This document shows positions 43,319-54,817 of a stretch of DNA of 64,000 nt, piece after piece. Position numbers and translations under genes: made by a program. Source of the stretch: Bog-473 sp963725895 (GTDB taxonomy: Bacteria > Actinomycetota > Acidimicrobiia > Acidimicrobiales > RAAP-2); contig CAVSAJ010000003.1 of assembly GCA_963725895.1 (NCBI GenBank), positions 1,178,001 through 1,242,000 of the forward strand, written 5' to 3'. The notes under the pieces are model-generated. The model did no database searches. It saw only the letters and a list, made by a program, of their open reading frames with translations, and was not told the origin of the DNA. Position 1 is the first letter of the stretch, and each line of letters begins with the position of its first letter.

Positions 43319-45142
43319 TCACAACGCGTAGATACTTCGGATGACTTCGGACACCGTCGTGACGTCTCGGGTGACCAGGCCGATTGCCTCTTCCCGGAGG
43401 GACCGCATGCCCTGTCGCTCGGCGAGACGGCGCAACTCGTCCTGGGTAGCCCAGCCAACGACCAGTCGCTTGATCTCGGGGGTAATGCGAAGCAGCTCGT
43501 AGACGCCGATGCGGCCCTGATAGCCGGTGCCGCTGCAGAAGTTGCAGCCCTCGCCCCGGACGAAGTGACTTTTCTCGGGACCGCCGCTCTCCTCGTAGAA
43601 CGCCCTTTCCTCTTCCGTCAGCGTGTACGTGACCTGACACGAGGGGCATATGCGGCGGACGAGGCGCTGGCCGACGATACCCAGCACCGAGGAGGCGATG
43701 AGGAAGGATTCGATCCCCATGTCGAGGAATCTGTGGAGCGCCGACACCGAGTCTGTGGCGTGGAGCGATGAGAGGACGAGGTGGCCGGTCAGCGCGGACT
43801 GGACGGCGATACGGGCCGTCTCGACGTCCCGGATTTCGCCGACCAGGATCACGTCGGGGTCCTGTCGCAGGATCGAGCGCAAGCCGGTCGCGAACGTGAG
43901 GCCGGCCTGCTCGTTCGTCTGAATCTGGTTGATGGACGGGAAGACGTATTCGACCGGGTCTTCGATCGTCATCACGTTCCGGCTTGGGTCGCTGATCTCG
44001 GTCAGGGTTGCATAGAGCGTCGTCGTCTTGCCGCTCCCAGTCGGGCCGGCGCACAGCACCATGCCGAAAGGGGCACGCACAAAGGCCGAGTACGTGTCGG
44101 CCGAGTCCTTCGGCATCCCGAGGTCTGCGAGCCGGAGCACCGAGCGCGTCCGGTCCAGCAGACGCATCACGCACTTCTCGCCCCAGATGGTGGCGAGCGT
44201 GGAGACCCGCACGTCCACCTCACGTCCATCGACCTCGGTCCGCAACTGGCCGTCCTGGGGCCGGCGACGCTCGACGATGTTCATGCCGGCCATGATCTTG
44301 ATGCGGCTCACGAGACCGACTGCCATGGACGACGGGAGGGTCAGGACCTCTTTGAGTGCGCCGTCGATGCGGTAGCGGACACGAAGGCCCCCTTCCGTGG
44401 GCTCGAGGTGCACGTCAGATGCGCGATCCCGCATCGCCTGGGTCAGGATCCGTCCCACGACCTGCACCACCGGGGCATCATCATCGGTGACGCTCTCCTC
44501 GGTACCACCGCCGGAAACAGGGCGCTTCCGCGTCTCTTCGACGGCCTCGAAGGCTTGGACCAGATGGTCGAGGCCTCCGATGGCGCGGTAGTTGTTGTCG
44601 ATCGCCCGCCGGATCTCCGAAAAGGGAGCGAGCATCGGACGAATCGTCGTCTCAGCCGTCTGGCTGAGGAGGTTCATCAGCTCGGGGGACGGCTTGTCCA
44701 CGACAGCCACAATCAGGCCCGCCTCGTCTGCGGTCATCGGGATCACGTAGTGCTCCCGCGCCATGGAATCGGGGATCAGTGCCAGCGCCTCCGCTTCGGG
44801 ACTCGCCATTCCCAGATCGATGATCGGGAGACCCGAGATGTCAGAGCGCGCGGTGGTCAGAGCGTGTTCGTCGAGCATGCCGCGGGTGACGAGCAGATCG
44901 CCGAGGTCCGATCCTGTGGCGTCCGAGGTGAGGACCTCGTCGACCTGACTCTGGTTCACGAGGTTTCGCTCGATGAGCGCGTGCGCCAGTCGCTCCGTGG
45001 CTTCCCGGTCGAGCCGTGCCGCCGGCCGCACATCTTGCGCGGTGCCCGTGCTCGATCCGTTGTGTGAGCCGTTCTCACCCGGCGGTGCCGTCGCCAGGGC
45101 GGACTTGCGTTCCTTGCGATCGCCCCGCCGACTAATAGCCAC
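43319..45142 (-). CDS. pilB: Type IV pilus assembly ATPase PilB
   Basis: About 607 residues. An N-terminal MshEN-type domain (LIERNLVNQSQVDEVL, GDLLVTRGMLDEHAL) of the kind that can bind c-di-GMP is followed by the ATPase: Walker A GPTGSGKT, Asp box TIEDPVEYVFP, Walker B DPDVILVGEIRD, His box HLVLSSLHATDS. A four-Cys zinc site (CPSC...CNFC) is typical of PilB/GspE. It powers pilus extension. GTG 45142 is preceded by an AGGGGG stretch; the open frame continues to 45292 but the extra residues look non-native. Confidence 0.93.
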   Translation of the reverse strand: MAISRRGDRKERKSALATAPPGENGSHNGSSTGTAQDVRPAARLDREATERLAHALIERNLVNQSQVDEVLTSDATGSDLGDLLVTRGMLDEHALTTARSDISGLPIIDLGMASPEAEALALIPDSMAREHYVIPMTADEAGLIVAVVDKPSPELMNLLSQTAETTIRPMLAPFSEIRRAIDNNYRAIGGLDHLVQAFEAVEETRKRPVSGGGTEESVTDDDAPVVQVVGRILTQAMRDRASDVHLEPTEGGLRVRYRIDGALKEVLTLPSSMAVGLVSRIKIMAGMNIVERRRPQDGQLRTEVDGREVDVRVSTLATIWGEKCVMRLLDRTRSVLRLADLGMPKDSADTYSAFVRAPFGMVLCAGPTGSGKTTTLYATLTEISDPSRNVMTIEDPVEYVFPSINQIQTNEQAGLTFATGLRSILRQDPDVILVGEIRDVETARIAVQSALTGHLVLSSLHATDSVSALHRFLDMGIESFLIASSVLGIVGQRLVRRICPSCQVTYTLTEEERAFYEESGGPEKSHFVRGEGCNFCSGTGYQGRIGVYELLRITPEIKRLVVGWATQDELRRLAERQGMRSLREEAIGLVTRDVTTVSEVIRSIYAL

Positions 45143-45442
45143 GGCGGCGCCCCCTGCTCGGCGTCCGGCCGGCCGAGGCCGCGTCGCGCTGTGGGCGGGT
45201 GCGCGCGCAGCACCCCTCCACGACATGTCGCGATACGTGCGATCTCGGTTCGCCAAATGTGCATTGTCTTCTCCAAGGTGAGTCCGCTTCACTCACCAGG
45301 ACTTCTGTCTCGTTCCGCCTGTGGATAACTCATCTGGGCTGGTAGTCGCCCGTTTCTCTATCGGCCTTCTCGGCGGCCGCCTAAAGCCACTGCCCTCTGA
45401 CGTCGATGAACAACAAAAGAACAACATCTCCATCCGGGCCGC
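45143..45442. other. Intergenic region upstream of pilB
   Basis: About 300 bp between the PilX-like gene and pilB, both on the minus strand. It includes an inverted repeat GGTGAGT-N7-ACTCACC at 45277-45297 that could be an operator or a small hairpin in the pilB leader. No clear -35/-10 pair or gene is seen. The separation suggests that pilB-pilC form a transcript distinct from the minor-pilin genes. Confidence 0.35.
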
Positions 45443-47491
45443 TCATTGATAGAAGAAGGAGACGGTCGATGAGGTGCCCACGTTGTTCAGCGAGTCAGTC
45501 GCCTCGCCGGTCACCGAGTAGTTGTTGAACGCGCTGAGCTTCGAGGCCGCCAGGGCGTAGGTCCAGCTGGTGGTTCCCGAGGCCGGCACAAAGGTCTGCG
45601 AGGTCACACTGAAGGTGGTGCCGTTCCACCACTTGCCCGTGGAGGTGTCCTCGATCGCCACCGCAGTGGACGAGATGGTGCCGGCCGAGTTCGACGACGC
45701 GGTTCCAGTGATGGTGCCTGTCCAGGTGGCGCCACCGCCGCCATAGGTGGTGCCGTTCACCGGGTATGTCACGTTCACCGTCGGCACCACCGTCACCAAG
45801 GTGAAGATGTCGGCCGGCTCGTTGTAGGTCTGCGAACACACCTGATTTTGATTTGCAAGGGAGTACTCCGAGCAGGTCCATGGTCCGGTGTACCCAGCGA
45901 CGCTCGGAAGCGTGATGACTGGGAAGTACTGGGAGCCTGCGGTCAAGCCGGTAGTGGGGACGGTGACCGTCATGCTGGTGGACGTGAGGCTGTTGGCGAC
46001 GATCGACGCACTGACGCCCGTTCCGGTCGGGTTCCCGTTCTGGTCGAGATAGAACGCGACTGTCGACCCACTGAGGAAGTTGCCGCCGTTGATGGTGATG
46101 TTCGTGCCGGCGGTACCGCTCGTGGGGGTCAGGTCGGTGATGATCGGGACCTGGACGCCGTAGTTGAAGTCGTAGGTCGTCTGCGTGCTCTGGCCACCGA
46201 ACGTATCCACTTGGACATACCAGTCACCCGGAGCCGTCACAGCAGGACTGACGACGCTGAGGCTGGTATCGGACGCGACAGTGACGTCGCTTCCCTGCAC
46301 CGAGCTGCCGTTTGAGGGACAGTTCGAGTTCGCGCACACGAACCAGACCTGGGCGGCGAACTGGGCGGAACCGCTCGAGGTGTAGGTGTTCAAGAAACCC
46401 GTGCCGGTGATCGTGACGGTGCTTCCCCCCGTGATCGAGCCCCCGGGTACCCCACCGGACTCTTCGGTTCCCGAGATCCCTGTGATCGTGGGCGTGAAGG
46501 CGGTGTAATTCAGCACGCCTGCGGGCTGAACGAACTCGCTGGTCCCACCTGGCGTCGTCACGGTGACGAAGTAGCTGGCGGCAAACGACCCTGAGGGAAC
46601 GCCCGACGTCACGGCGGGAGCCGTCAGCGAAAGCGTGGAGCAAGTGCTGTTCGCTCCCGTGCAGTTGGATGCGGTCACCTGCGAGGCAGGCACCGTGATG
46701 ACGACGTTGGAAGTCGTCGCCGTCCCGCCCGCCTCATCGGTGAAGGTGACGCTCGAACCGGGTACGAACCCTGTTCCTGTGATCGTCAACGGCGTGCCTC
46801 CGGCGATGGTGGTGGAGGTGGGGGAGATCGAGGTGACCGTGGGCACCGTGGGCCGCCACTGCCAGCTGACCTGGGTCATGCTCTGGCCGCAGTAGTTGTA
46901 GAAGTTGCACTGCACAGGGTTGATGAGCGGGACCCCGACTCCCGGTGGGTAGTCATCGAATTCTTCGACGGCTTGCAGGAGCGGTGCTGCCGCGCATGTG
47001 TCGGGGGACACCGAGCTGAGGCAGGCCGAGTAGGTGATGACCCTGGTGGTCGAGCTGTATGGCTGCCAGACCATCGAGCACCAGACGTCGATCTGCGGGC
47101 TGTTCGGCGTCGGCAAGACCGGAGGCTGCTGTGGTTGTCCGCCGTTGAACCAACAGGCCTGAGGGAGGGGGCCGGTATTCGTAGCCGAAGCACCGAAGGC
47201 GTTCTGCATCTGGCTCTCGAAGGTGATGCGGGATTCCTGAATGGCCAAGTTGACGGCGCTGGTGGCGGCGGTCTCGAGGGTTCGCTCCGACGTGAAGTCC
47301 GCGGTCGCCGAGAGACTGCCCCCGACCCACGTCATCAGACCCAACACGACCAGGCTCACGGCGACCAGGAAGATCAGGGCGAGGATGAGGACCGCGCCGT
47401 CCTCGTCTTGCCCGTGCTTCTGACCAGGCCCGAACACTGGTGTCTCCGGACGAGACCAACCACCACGCAATCTCTTGAGGATCCCGGACAT
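45443..47491 (-). CDS. PilX-like membrane-anchored protein with IPT/TIG domains
   Basis: A 682-residue protein. After a basic N-terminus, GAVLILALIFLVAVSLVVLG forms a single N-terminal membrane helix like that of PilX-type minor pilin-complex proteins. A Cys-rich head region follows (about 110-210), then three IPT/TIG Ig-like domains, each with the 'TSISPTSTTIAGGTPLTITG' or 'LTPTSGTAGTNITINGGNF' pattern (about 220-520), and a C-terminal Ig-like domain (VTYPVNGTTYGGGGATWTG) related to domains in the 28569 and 29738 genes. It lacks a canonical GFTLIE cleavage site. Its ATG overlaps the stop of the giant prepilin gene (TGATG). It probably belongs to the pilus tip complex. Confidence 0.75.
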   Translation of the reverse strand: MSGILKRLRGGWSRPETPVFGPGQKHGQDEDGAVLILALIFLVAVSLVVLGLMTWVGGSLSATADFTSERTLETAATSAVNLAIQESRITFESQMQNAFGASATNTGPLPQACWFNGGQPQQPPVLPTPNSPQIDVWCSMVWQPYSSTTRVITYSACLSSVSPDTCAAAPLLQAVEEFDDYPPGVGVPLINPVQCNFYNYCGQSMTQVSWQWRPTVPTVTSISPTSTTIAGGTPLTITGTGFVPGSSVTFTDEAGGTATTSNVVITVPASQVTASNCTGANSTCSTLSLTAPAVTSGVPSGSFAASYFVTVTTPGGTSEFVQPAGVLNYTAFTPTITGISGTEESGGVPGGSITGGSTVTITGTGFLNTYTSSGSAQFAAQVWFVCANSNCPSNGSSVQGSDVTVASDTSLSVVSPAVTAPGDWYVQVDTFGGQSTQTTYDFNYGVQVPIITDLTPTSGTAGTNITINGGNFLSGSTVAFYLDQNGNPTGTGVSASIVANSLTSTSMTVTVPTTGLTAGSQYFPVITLPSVAGYTGPWTCSEYSLANQNQVCSQTYNEPADIFTLVTVVPTVNVTYPVNGTTYGGGGATWTGTITGTASSNSAGTISSTAVAIEDTSTGKWWNGTTFSVTSQTFVPASGTTSWTYALAASKLSAFNNYSVTGEATDSLNNVGTSSTVSFFYQ

Positions 47492-50400
47492 CAGGCCACC
47501 CCGATGTCGAGGGCGATGGTCGCCCAGGGCACGCTGTCGGTCACCGAGAAGGCTTGGCTCGTCCCGCCATTCGTATTCGTGTAGTACGACGCCCCGCCGT
47601 ATCCGTGGCCATTGGTCGTTCCGTGATTGCCCTCGACGAGCGTCCAGCCAGTCGGCGCCGTGCCGACGCCGCCGTGGTTCCCGTCGGCGATGATGAAGCT
47701 GACCTCGAGGTCGCCTGGCGCGGGTGCGCTGGGCAGGATGGCCGTCGGTGTCGTGCTGGTACCGGTGTCGGTGTCCACCTGGGCGTCATTCGATCCGGTG
47801 TTGTCGCCTGCCAAGGACAGCACGTCGACCTCGATGTACCGCGGGGTGCTGGTGAAGTTCGCCGTCACGGTCGTGCCACTCCCCGAGGCGTTGGCGGAGA
47901 ACGCCCATCCCACGTAGTTGGTCCCCGGAGTCACCGACTGGATCATCGTCGGCGTCCCGGAGACAGCGCTCCCGTTGATCGTGGGTTGCGGCGGAGTCCC
48001 GCTGGTGGCCAGTGCGTATACCAGGACCAAGAGGGTCGACCCTGACGTCGGCGTGCCGTCGTTCAAGGTGACCGACTGCGTTTGCTCGCCGGTGCCGTTG
48101 GCCGAGTTGCTCTGGGTCACCGTCACCGGCGGCTCGACCTTGAACGAGCTCGTAGTCGCCGAGGTCACCGTGGCGTGCGAGGTGTCGGAAGCCGTGATCG
48201 TGTACGTGCCATTCGTCGTGATGTTCAGGTTGCTGAAGCTGGCCACGCCGCTGACTGCCGTCACCGAGGTGGTGCCCGAGGCGAAGCTGCCCGTGGAGAG
48301 AGTCACCTTGATGGTGTCGGCCGAGCCGGTGCCCGTCGTGATCGGGTTGCCGTACTGGTCTTCGACGGTGACCCCGACGGCGAAGTTGGATCCGTTGATG
48401 ACTGTCGCCGGTGGCTGCGTCGTGATCGCCAGCTTGTTCTCACCCGCCGGGTTCACGGTGATGCTGCTCGTGGTGGCCGACGTCACCGTGCCATGGGTCG
48501 AGTCCAGGGCGGTGATGCTGTAGGGCGAGCCGGCCGTGGAGGTGATCTCGAGGCCGCTGAAGCTGGCCACGCCGTTGACCGCCGCCACCGAGGTGGTGCC
48601 TGCCGCGAAGCTGCCCGAGGAGAGGGTGAGCCCGATGGTGTCGGTCGAGCCGGTGTTCCCCGTCGTGATCGTGTTGCCGTACTGGTCCTCGATGGTCACG
48701 CCGACCGAGACGGTGCCGCCGGCGGTGATGGAGCCGGCGGGCTGCGTCGTGATCGCCAGCTTGTTCTCGGCCGCCGGGTTGACGGTGAAGGAGTTGGTGC
48801 TGGCGCCGGTCACCGCGCCCGCGGTCGAATCGGTGGCCGCGATGGTGTAGGAGCCCGTCTTCGTGACCGTGAGCCCGCTGAAGCTGGCGACGCCGTTGGA
48901 CGCTGCCACCGAGGTCGTGCCCGAGGCGAAGCTGCCCGACGAGAGAGCCACGTGGATGGTGTCGGTCGAGCCGGTGTTGCCCGTCGTGATGACGTTCCCG
49001 TACTGGTCCTCGACGGTCACCCCGACCGTGATGGAGCCGCCGGCGGCGACCGGAGTCGCGGGCTGCGTCGTGATGGCGAGCTTGTTCTCGGCCGCCGGGC
49101 TCACCGTGAAGGAGTTCGTCGTGGCCGCCGTCACCGACCCGTTGGTGGTGTCGCTTGCGGCGATCGTGTACGAGCCGGCCGTGTTGATCTGCAACCCGCT
49201 GAAGGCTGCCGAGCCGCCGCTCGCGGCGACGGTCGTCGTGCCCGCCACGAAACTACCGGAGGACAGGGTGACCTTGATGCTGTCAGTGGCACCCGTGCCG
49301 CTCGTAACGGGGTTCCCGTACTGGTCTTCGACGGTTACACCCAGGGCGGCCCCACCACCGGCCGTGAAGGAGCTGGGCTGAGCCGTGATGGCGAGCTTGC
49401 TCTCCCCGGCGTGGTTCACCGTGATGGAGTCCGTCGTCGCCGATGCGACGCTCGTATGAGTCGTGTCACTGGCCGTGATCGTCAGCATGCCGGCGCTGGT
49501 GATCTCCAGCCCGCTGAAGTTCGCCACGCCGTTGGCCGCCGCCACCGAGGTGGTCCCCGCGGCGAAGCTGCCCGAAGACAGAGCCACGTGGATGGTGTCG
49601 GTCGAGCCGGTGTTCCCCGTCGTGATGACGTTGCCGTACTGGTCCTCGATGGTGACGCCGACCGACACGGTGCCGCCGGCGGTGATGGTGCCGGCCGGCT
49701 GCGTCGTGATGACCAGCTGGCTCTCGCCGGCGGGGGTCACCGAGAGCGAGTTCGTGACAGCCGAGGTCACCGTCGGCGCCGTCGAGTCCGAGGCGGTGAT
49801 GGTGTAGGAGCCGACTGGGGTGATCGAGAGGCCGCTGAAGGTTGCCACCCCGTTGGCCGCCGCCACCGAGGTCGTGCCCGAGGCGAAGCTGCCCGAAGAC
49901 AGAGCCACGTGGATGGTGTCGGTCGAGCCGGTGTTGCCCGTCGTGATCGCATTGCCGTACTGGTCCTCGACGGTGACGCCCACTGAGAACGTCCCACCGG
50001 CGGTCACCGAGGTCGGCGGCTGGGTGGTGATGGCGAGTTTGTTCTCGCCCGCCGGGTTCACGGTGATCTGGTTCGTGGTGGCCGAGGTCACGCCTGTATG
50101 GGTCGTGTCCGAGACCGTGATGGTGTAGGGGGAACCCGCGGTGGAGGTGATCTGGAGACCGCTGAAGTTCGCCACGCCGTTGGTGGCCGCCACCGAGGTG
50201 GTTCCCGCGGCGAAGCTGCCCGAGGAGAGGGCGACGTGGATGGTGTCGGTCGAGCCCGTGGTCCCCGTCGTGATCGTGTTGCCGTACTGGTCCTCGATGG
50301 TGACGCCGACCGAGACCGTGCCGCCGGCGGTGATGGTGCCGGCCGGCTGGGTGGTCACGACGAGCTTGTTCTCCGCCGCTGGGCCGACCGTGACGGAGTT

Positions 50401-53400
50401 GGTGACGGCGGAGGTCACGGTGCCCGTGGTCGAGTCCGAGGCGGTGATGGTGTAGGTCCCCGCCGCGTTGATCTGGAGCCCACTGAAGCTGGCCACGCCG
50501 TTGGTGGCCGCCACCGAGGTGGTGCCCGCGGCGAAGCTGCCCGAGGAGAGCGCGACGTGGATGGTGTCGGTCGAGCCCGTGTTTCCCGTCGTGATCGCGT
50601 TGCCGTACTGGTCCTCGATGGTGACGCCGACCGAGACCGTGCCGCCGGCGGTGATGGTGCCGGCCGGCTGGGTGGTGATGGCGAGCTTGTTCTCACCGGC
50701 GGGGGTCATGGCGAATCCGTTGGTCGTGCCGGCCACCGCGTTCCCGTTCACCGTTGTCGAGGCGCTGATCGTCGGGCTCCCGGTGTGCGTGTCCGCGTAA
50801 TAGAAGGGCGCCGAGGTCGAGCTGCCGTTCGGGATGGTGACGGCGGCGCTCGAACTGCCACCCGACGTGGGGGTGAAGATGGTCGCGCCGGTCGAGGTGC
50901 TCGAGAGCAACACGGTCACAGCGGACCCGCCGTTGGTCACCGGGTTGCCGTATTGGTCCTGGACCTGGACCTGGAATTGCCCGACGGACGCTGTGGTCCC
51001 GACGGTGAAATTGCCCGAGGGCGACGACGTGAAGGTGAGCTTGTCCGCTCCCGCCGGGTTCACGGTGATCTGGTTCGTGGTGGCCGAGGTCACGCCTGTA
51101 TGGGTCGTGTCCGAGACCGTGATGGTGTAGGGGGAACCCGCGGTGGAGGTGATCTGGAGACCGCTGAAGTTCGCCACGCCGTTGGTGGCCGCCACCGAGG
51201 TGGTTCCCGCGGCGAAGCTGCCCGAGGAGAGGGCGACGTGGATGGTGTCGGTCGAGCCGGTGGTCCCGGTCGTGATCGTGTTGCCGTATTGGTCCTCGAC
51301 GGTCACCCCGACCGAGACCGTGCCGCCGGCGGTGATGGTGCCGGCCGGCTGGGTGGTCACGACGAGCTTGTTCTCCGCCGCTGGGCCGACCGTGACGGAG
51401 TTGGTGACGGCGGAGGTCACGGTGCCCGTGGTCGAGTCCGAGGCGGTGATGGTGTAGGTCCCCGCCGCGTTGATCTGGAGCCCACTGAAGCTGGCCACGC
51501 CGTTGGTGGCCGCCACCGAGGTGGTGCCCGCGGCGAAGCTGCCCGAGGAGAGCGCGACGTGGATCGTGTCGGTCGAGCCCGTGTTGCCCGTCGTGATCGC
51601 GTTGCCGTACTGGTCCTCGATGGTGACGCCGACCGAGACCGTGCCGCCGGCGGTGATGGTGCCGGCCGGCTGGGTGGTGATGGCCAGCTTGTTCTCCGGT
51701 CCCACGTTCACGGCGATCTGGTTCGTGGTGGCCGAGGTCACGCCTGTATGGGTCGTGTCCGAGACCGTGATGGTGTAGGGGGAACCGGCGGTGGAGGTGA
51801 TCTGGAGGCCGCTGAAGGTCGCCACGCCGTTGACCGCGGCCACCGACGTCGTGCCGCTCGCGAAGCTGCCCGAGGACAACGCCACGTGGAGCGTGTCGGT
51901 AGAACCGGTGGTCCCGGTCGTGATCGTGTTGCCGTACTGGTCCTCGATGGTCACTCCGACCGAGACGGTGCCCCCGGCGGTGATGGAGCCGGCCGGTTGG
52001 GTGGTCACGACGAGCTTGTTCTCAGCGGCCGGGGTGACCGTCAACTGGTTGGTGGCCGCCGAGGTCACGCTCCCGGTCGTCGAGTCAGAGGCGGTGATGG
52101 TGTAGGTCCCCACCGCGTTGATCTGGAGCCCACTGAAGGTGGCCACGCCGTTGGTCGCCGCCACCGAGGTGGTGCCCGCGGCGAAGCTGCCCGAGGAGAG
52201 CGCCACGTGGATGGTGTCGGTCGAGCCGGTGTTCCCCGTCGTGATCGTGTTGCCGTACTGGTCCTCGATGGTCACCCCGACCGAGAAGGTCGCGCCGGCG
52301 GCCAAGGAAGAAGGGGGCTGGGTGGTGATGGCCAGCTTGTTTTCGGGACCTGGCGAAACCGTGATCGAATTCGTCGTCGCTGCGGTGACCCCCGTCCGCG
52401 ACGTGTCACTCGCGGTGATAGTCAACGTGCCCGCGTTCGTGATCTGGAGACCGCTGAACGTCGCCACGCCGTTGGTCGCCGCCACCGAGGTCGTGCCCGA
52501 GGCGAAGTTGCCGGAGGAGAGCGCGAACGTGGATGGTGTCGGTCGAGCCGGTGTTCCCCGTCGTGATGACGTTGCCGTACTGGTCCTCGATGGTCACCCC
52601 GACCGAGACCGTGCCGCCGGCGGTGATGGAGCCGGCGGGCTGCGTCGAGATCACCAGCTTGCTGGGTGGCGCGGTCGTGACGGTGAACGGGTTGGTGGCC
52701 GCCGTCGTGATCGCGGTGTGCGTCGTGTCGCTGGCGGTGATGGTGTAGGTGCCAGGAGTCGTGATCGACAGGCCGCTGAATGTCGCCACGCCGTTCACCG
52801 CGGCCACCGAGGTGCTACCGGTCGCGAAGCTGCCCGAAGAGAGCGCCACGCGGAGGGTGTCGGTCGACCCGATATTGCCCGTGGTGACCGTGTTCCCGTA
52901 CTGGTCCTCGACTGTCACGCCGACGGAGAAGGTCCCGCCGGCGACCAGCGAAGCCGGTGGTTGCGTCGTGATGGCCAGTTGGCTTTCCGCGGCCGGCGTC
53001 ATGGTGAATCCGCTGGTCGTGCCGTGTACGTTGGCGCCGTTCACGATTGCGGTCGCGGTGAGAGTCGGCGTTCCGGTCGAGGTGTCGGCGTAGTAGAAGC
53101 TGGCGGACGACGAGGCACCAGTCGCGATCGTGACGGGACCGGCCGACGATCCTCCCGAGGTCGGGGTGAAGAAGGTTGAACCCGGCGAACTGCTCGTTAG
53201 CTGCACCGTGACCGGGCCACCGGTGTTCGTGACGGCATTGCCGAACTGGTCCTGCACTTGGACCTGGAACGGGCCGACGGAGGCTGTCGTGCCGACCGTG
53301 TGACTCCCCGAAGCCGTCTGGGTGAAGGAGAACTTGCTTGGTGGCGCTGGCGTCACGGCGAACGATGTCGTCGCCGACGTCACCGACGTATGCGACGTGT

Positions 53401-54817
53401 CAGTCGCCGTGATGGTGTACGTGCCGACGGTGTTGATGGACAGGTTGCTGAAGGTCGCGACGCCATTGACGGCGTTGGCCGTCGCCGTCGAGCCGCCTGA
53501 AGAGAACGTGCCCGTCGACAGTGCGATCTTGATGGTGTCGGTGGAACCGGTCGTGCCGGTGGTGATCGTGTTGCCGTACTGGTCCTCCACCGTGACCCCC
53601 ACGCTGAAGGTGGACCCGGCTGCGAACGAGGACGGGGGAGCCGTCGTGATGGCGAGCTTGTTCTCCGGATCAGGTGTGATGGTCTCTGTCTGCAGGCCCG
53701 AGGCGAGGCCGGACGCAGAGGCCGTGATGATCGGCGACCCGGCGGTCGTGTCCCCGTAGTAGAACGACGCAGTCGACTGTCCCGCTGGGATGGTCACCGA
53801 TGTGATGGGGCTGCCCCCGGACGTAGCCGCGAAAACCCCGTTCGCGGAGCTTGTACCCAGGTTCACCGTGACGGCACCGCCGGGGTCGGCGTTGCCGAAC
53901 GCATCCTGGACCTGGACGGTGATCTCGCCCAGCGTCGGGCTGGTGGAGGCTGCACCGGAGACGGCGGCGGTGGTGAAGCCGATCTTCGCCTGTGCGGCCG
54001 TCGAGACGGTGTAGCTCACTTGCGCCTTCGCCACGCTGCTGTTGGAGTCCGTGGCGGTGACCGTGTAGGTGCCGGTACCGTTGATGCTGCAGCCGCTGAA
54101 CGAGAAGATGCCGTTGTTCTCCACCCCGGAGCAGTTGCTCGACAGTGAACCCGAACCTCCTGTCGCGGTCAACGTCACAGAGGAGGCGTCGCTGTAGACG
54201 ATGTTGTTGGCTGTATCCTCCACCGCAAGGATCGGCTGTGGAGTGAGCGGGCCGTTGATCGTCCCCGTTCCCGGACTCGAGCTCGTCGGCTGCAAGAAGA
54301 CGAGCTTGGCGGGCGTGGTCCCAGCCGTCGGCGTCAACGGTTGCGGGTCGTAGATCACGGTGCTCACGGTGGTGCTGTAGCTGCCGCTGGCGTTACTGAT
54401 GGTCATCGTCCATTGCTGGGGGTTGGTCGCGACCGAGCACGAACTTACGAACTGCGTGCCGTTCCAGTACTCGACGCTGGGTGTCACGGTGAAGGATCCC
54501 GTGATGTTCCAGGTGGGGGTGTAGGGCAGGTTGTTCCCGGTCGGGCAGGCTGTGAACGCGTCGTTGGAGGACGCTTGGATCTGCTCAATGACCTCGTCGG
54601 CGACCTCCCTGGCGGAGGCGTTGAGTGAGGCCAGCTGCCGGTGCTCTGCCGAGGACGAGATCGAGGTCGCGAACGCGGTGAGCAACGCGATGCCGGCGAT
54701 CCCGAGGATGACGATCGCGAACAGCACCTCAATCAGGGTGTCGCCCCTCTCAGACGCTCCCGCGTCCGTGTCCGCGGTGACCTCTGCGTCGCGTACGCGC
54801 AGACGGCGGCGCCTCAC
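47491..54817 (-). CDS. Giant prepilin-like protein with ~18 Ig-like repeats, one apparent frameshift
   Basis: GTG 54817 overlaps the stop of the PilW-like gene. The N-terminus RGDTLIEVLFAIVILGIAG is a class III prepilin signal (G|D, Glu at mature +5) and hydrophobic helix. A pilin-like head of about 150 residues (VIEQIQASSNDAFTACP) is followed by roughly 18 Ig-like units, 16 with the sequence DQYGN plus DQFGN and DAFGN variants (pattern GVTVEDQYGN.IT, then VNGVATFSGLQI, then GTYTITASD). The last ~200 residues form a distinct domain (GSTLLVLVYALATSG .. WATIALDIGVA). One extra base near 52521-52530 (GCGCGAACG where other units read GCGCCACG) breaks the frame; 7327 bp equals 2442 codons plus one. 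It is probably a pilus-borne adhesin. Confidence 0.8.
47700..53700 (-). repeat. Degenerate ~300-bp Ig-like repeats with a recent segmental duplication
   Basis: The Ig-like units recur about every 280-340 bp. Most are moderately diverged, but the segment 50051-50690 is repeated nearly identically at 51053-51692 (offset 1002 bp, 334 codons), spanning two units. The offset is in frame. The unit between the copies is of a different subtype (LTFTSSPSGNFTVGT), and a similar subtype recurs near 53000-53300. Confidence 0.8.

Noticed and set aside
50098..52566. Long plus-strand frame opposite the giant pilin repeats
   Set aside because: The product is repeated GRG/DGVG/RDRVAVLVLDG motifs generated by antisense reading of Ig-like repeats; no start signal or known fold.
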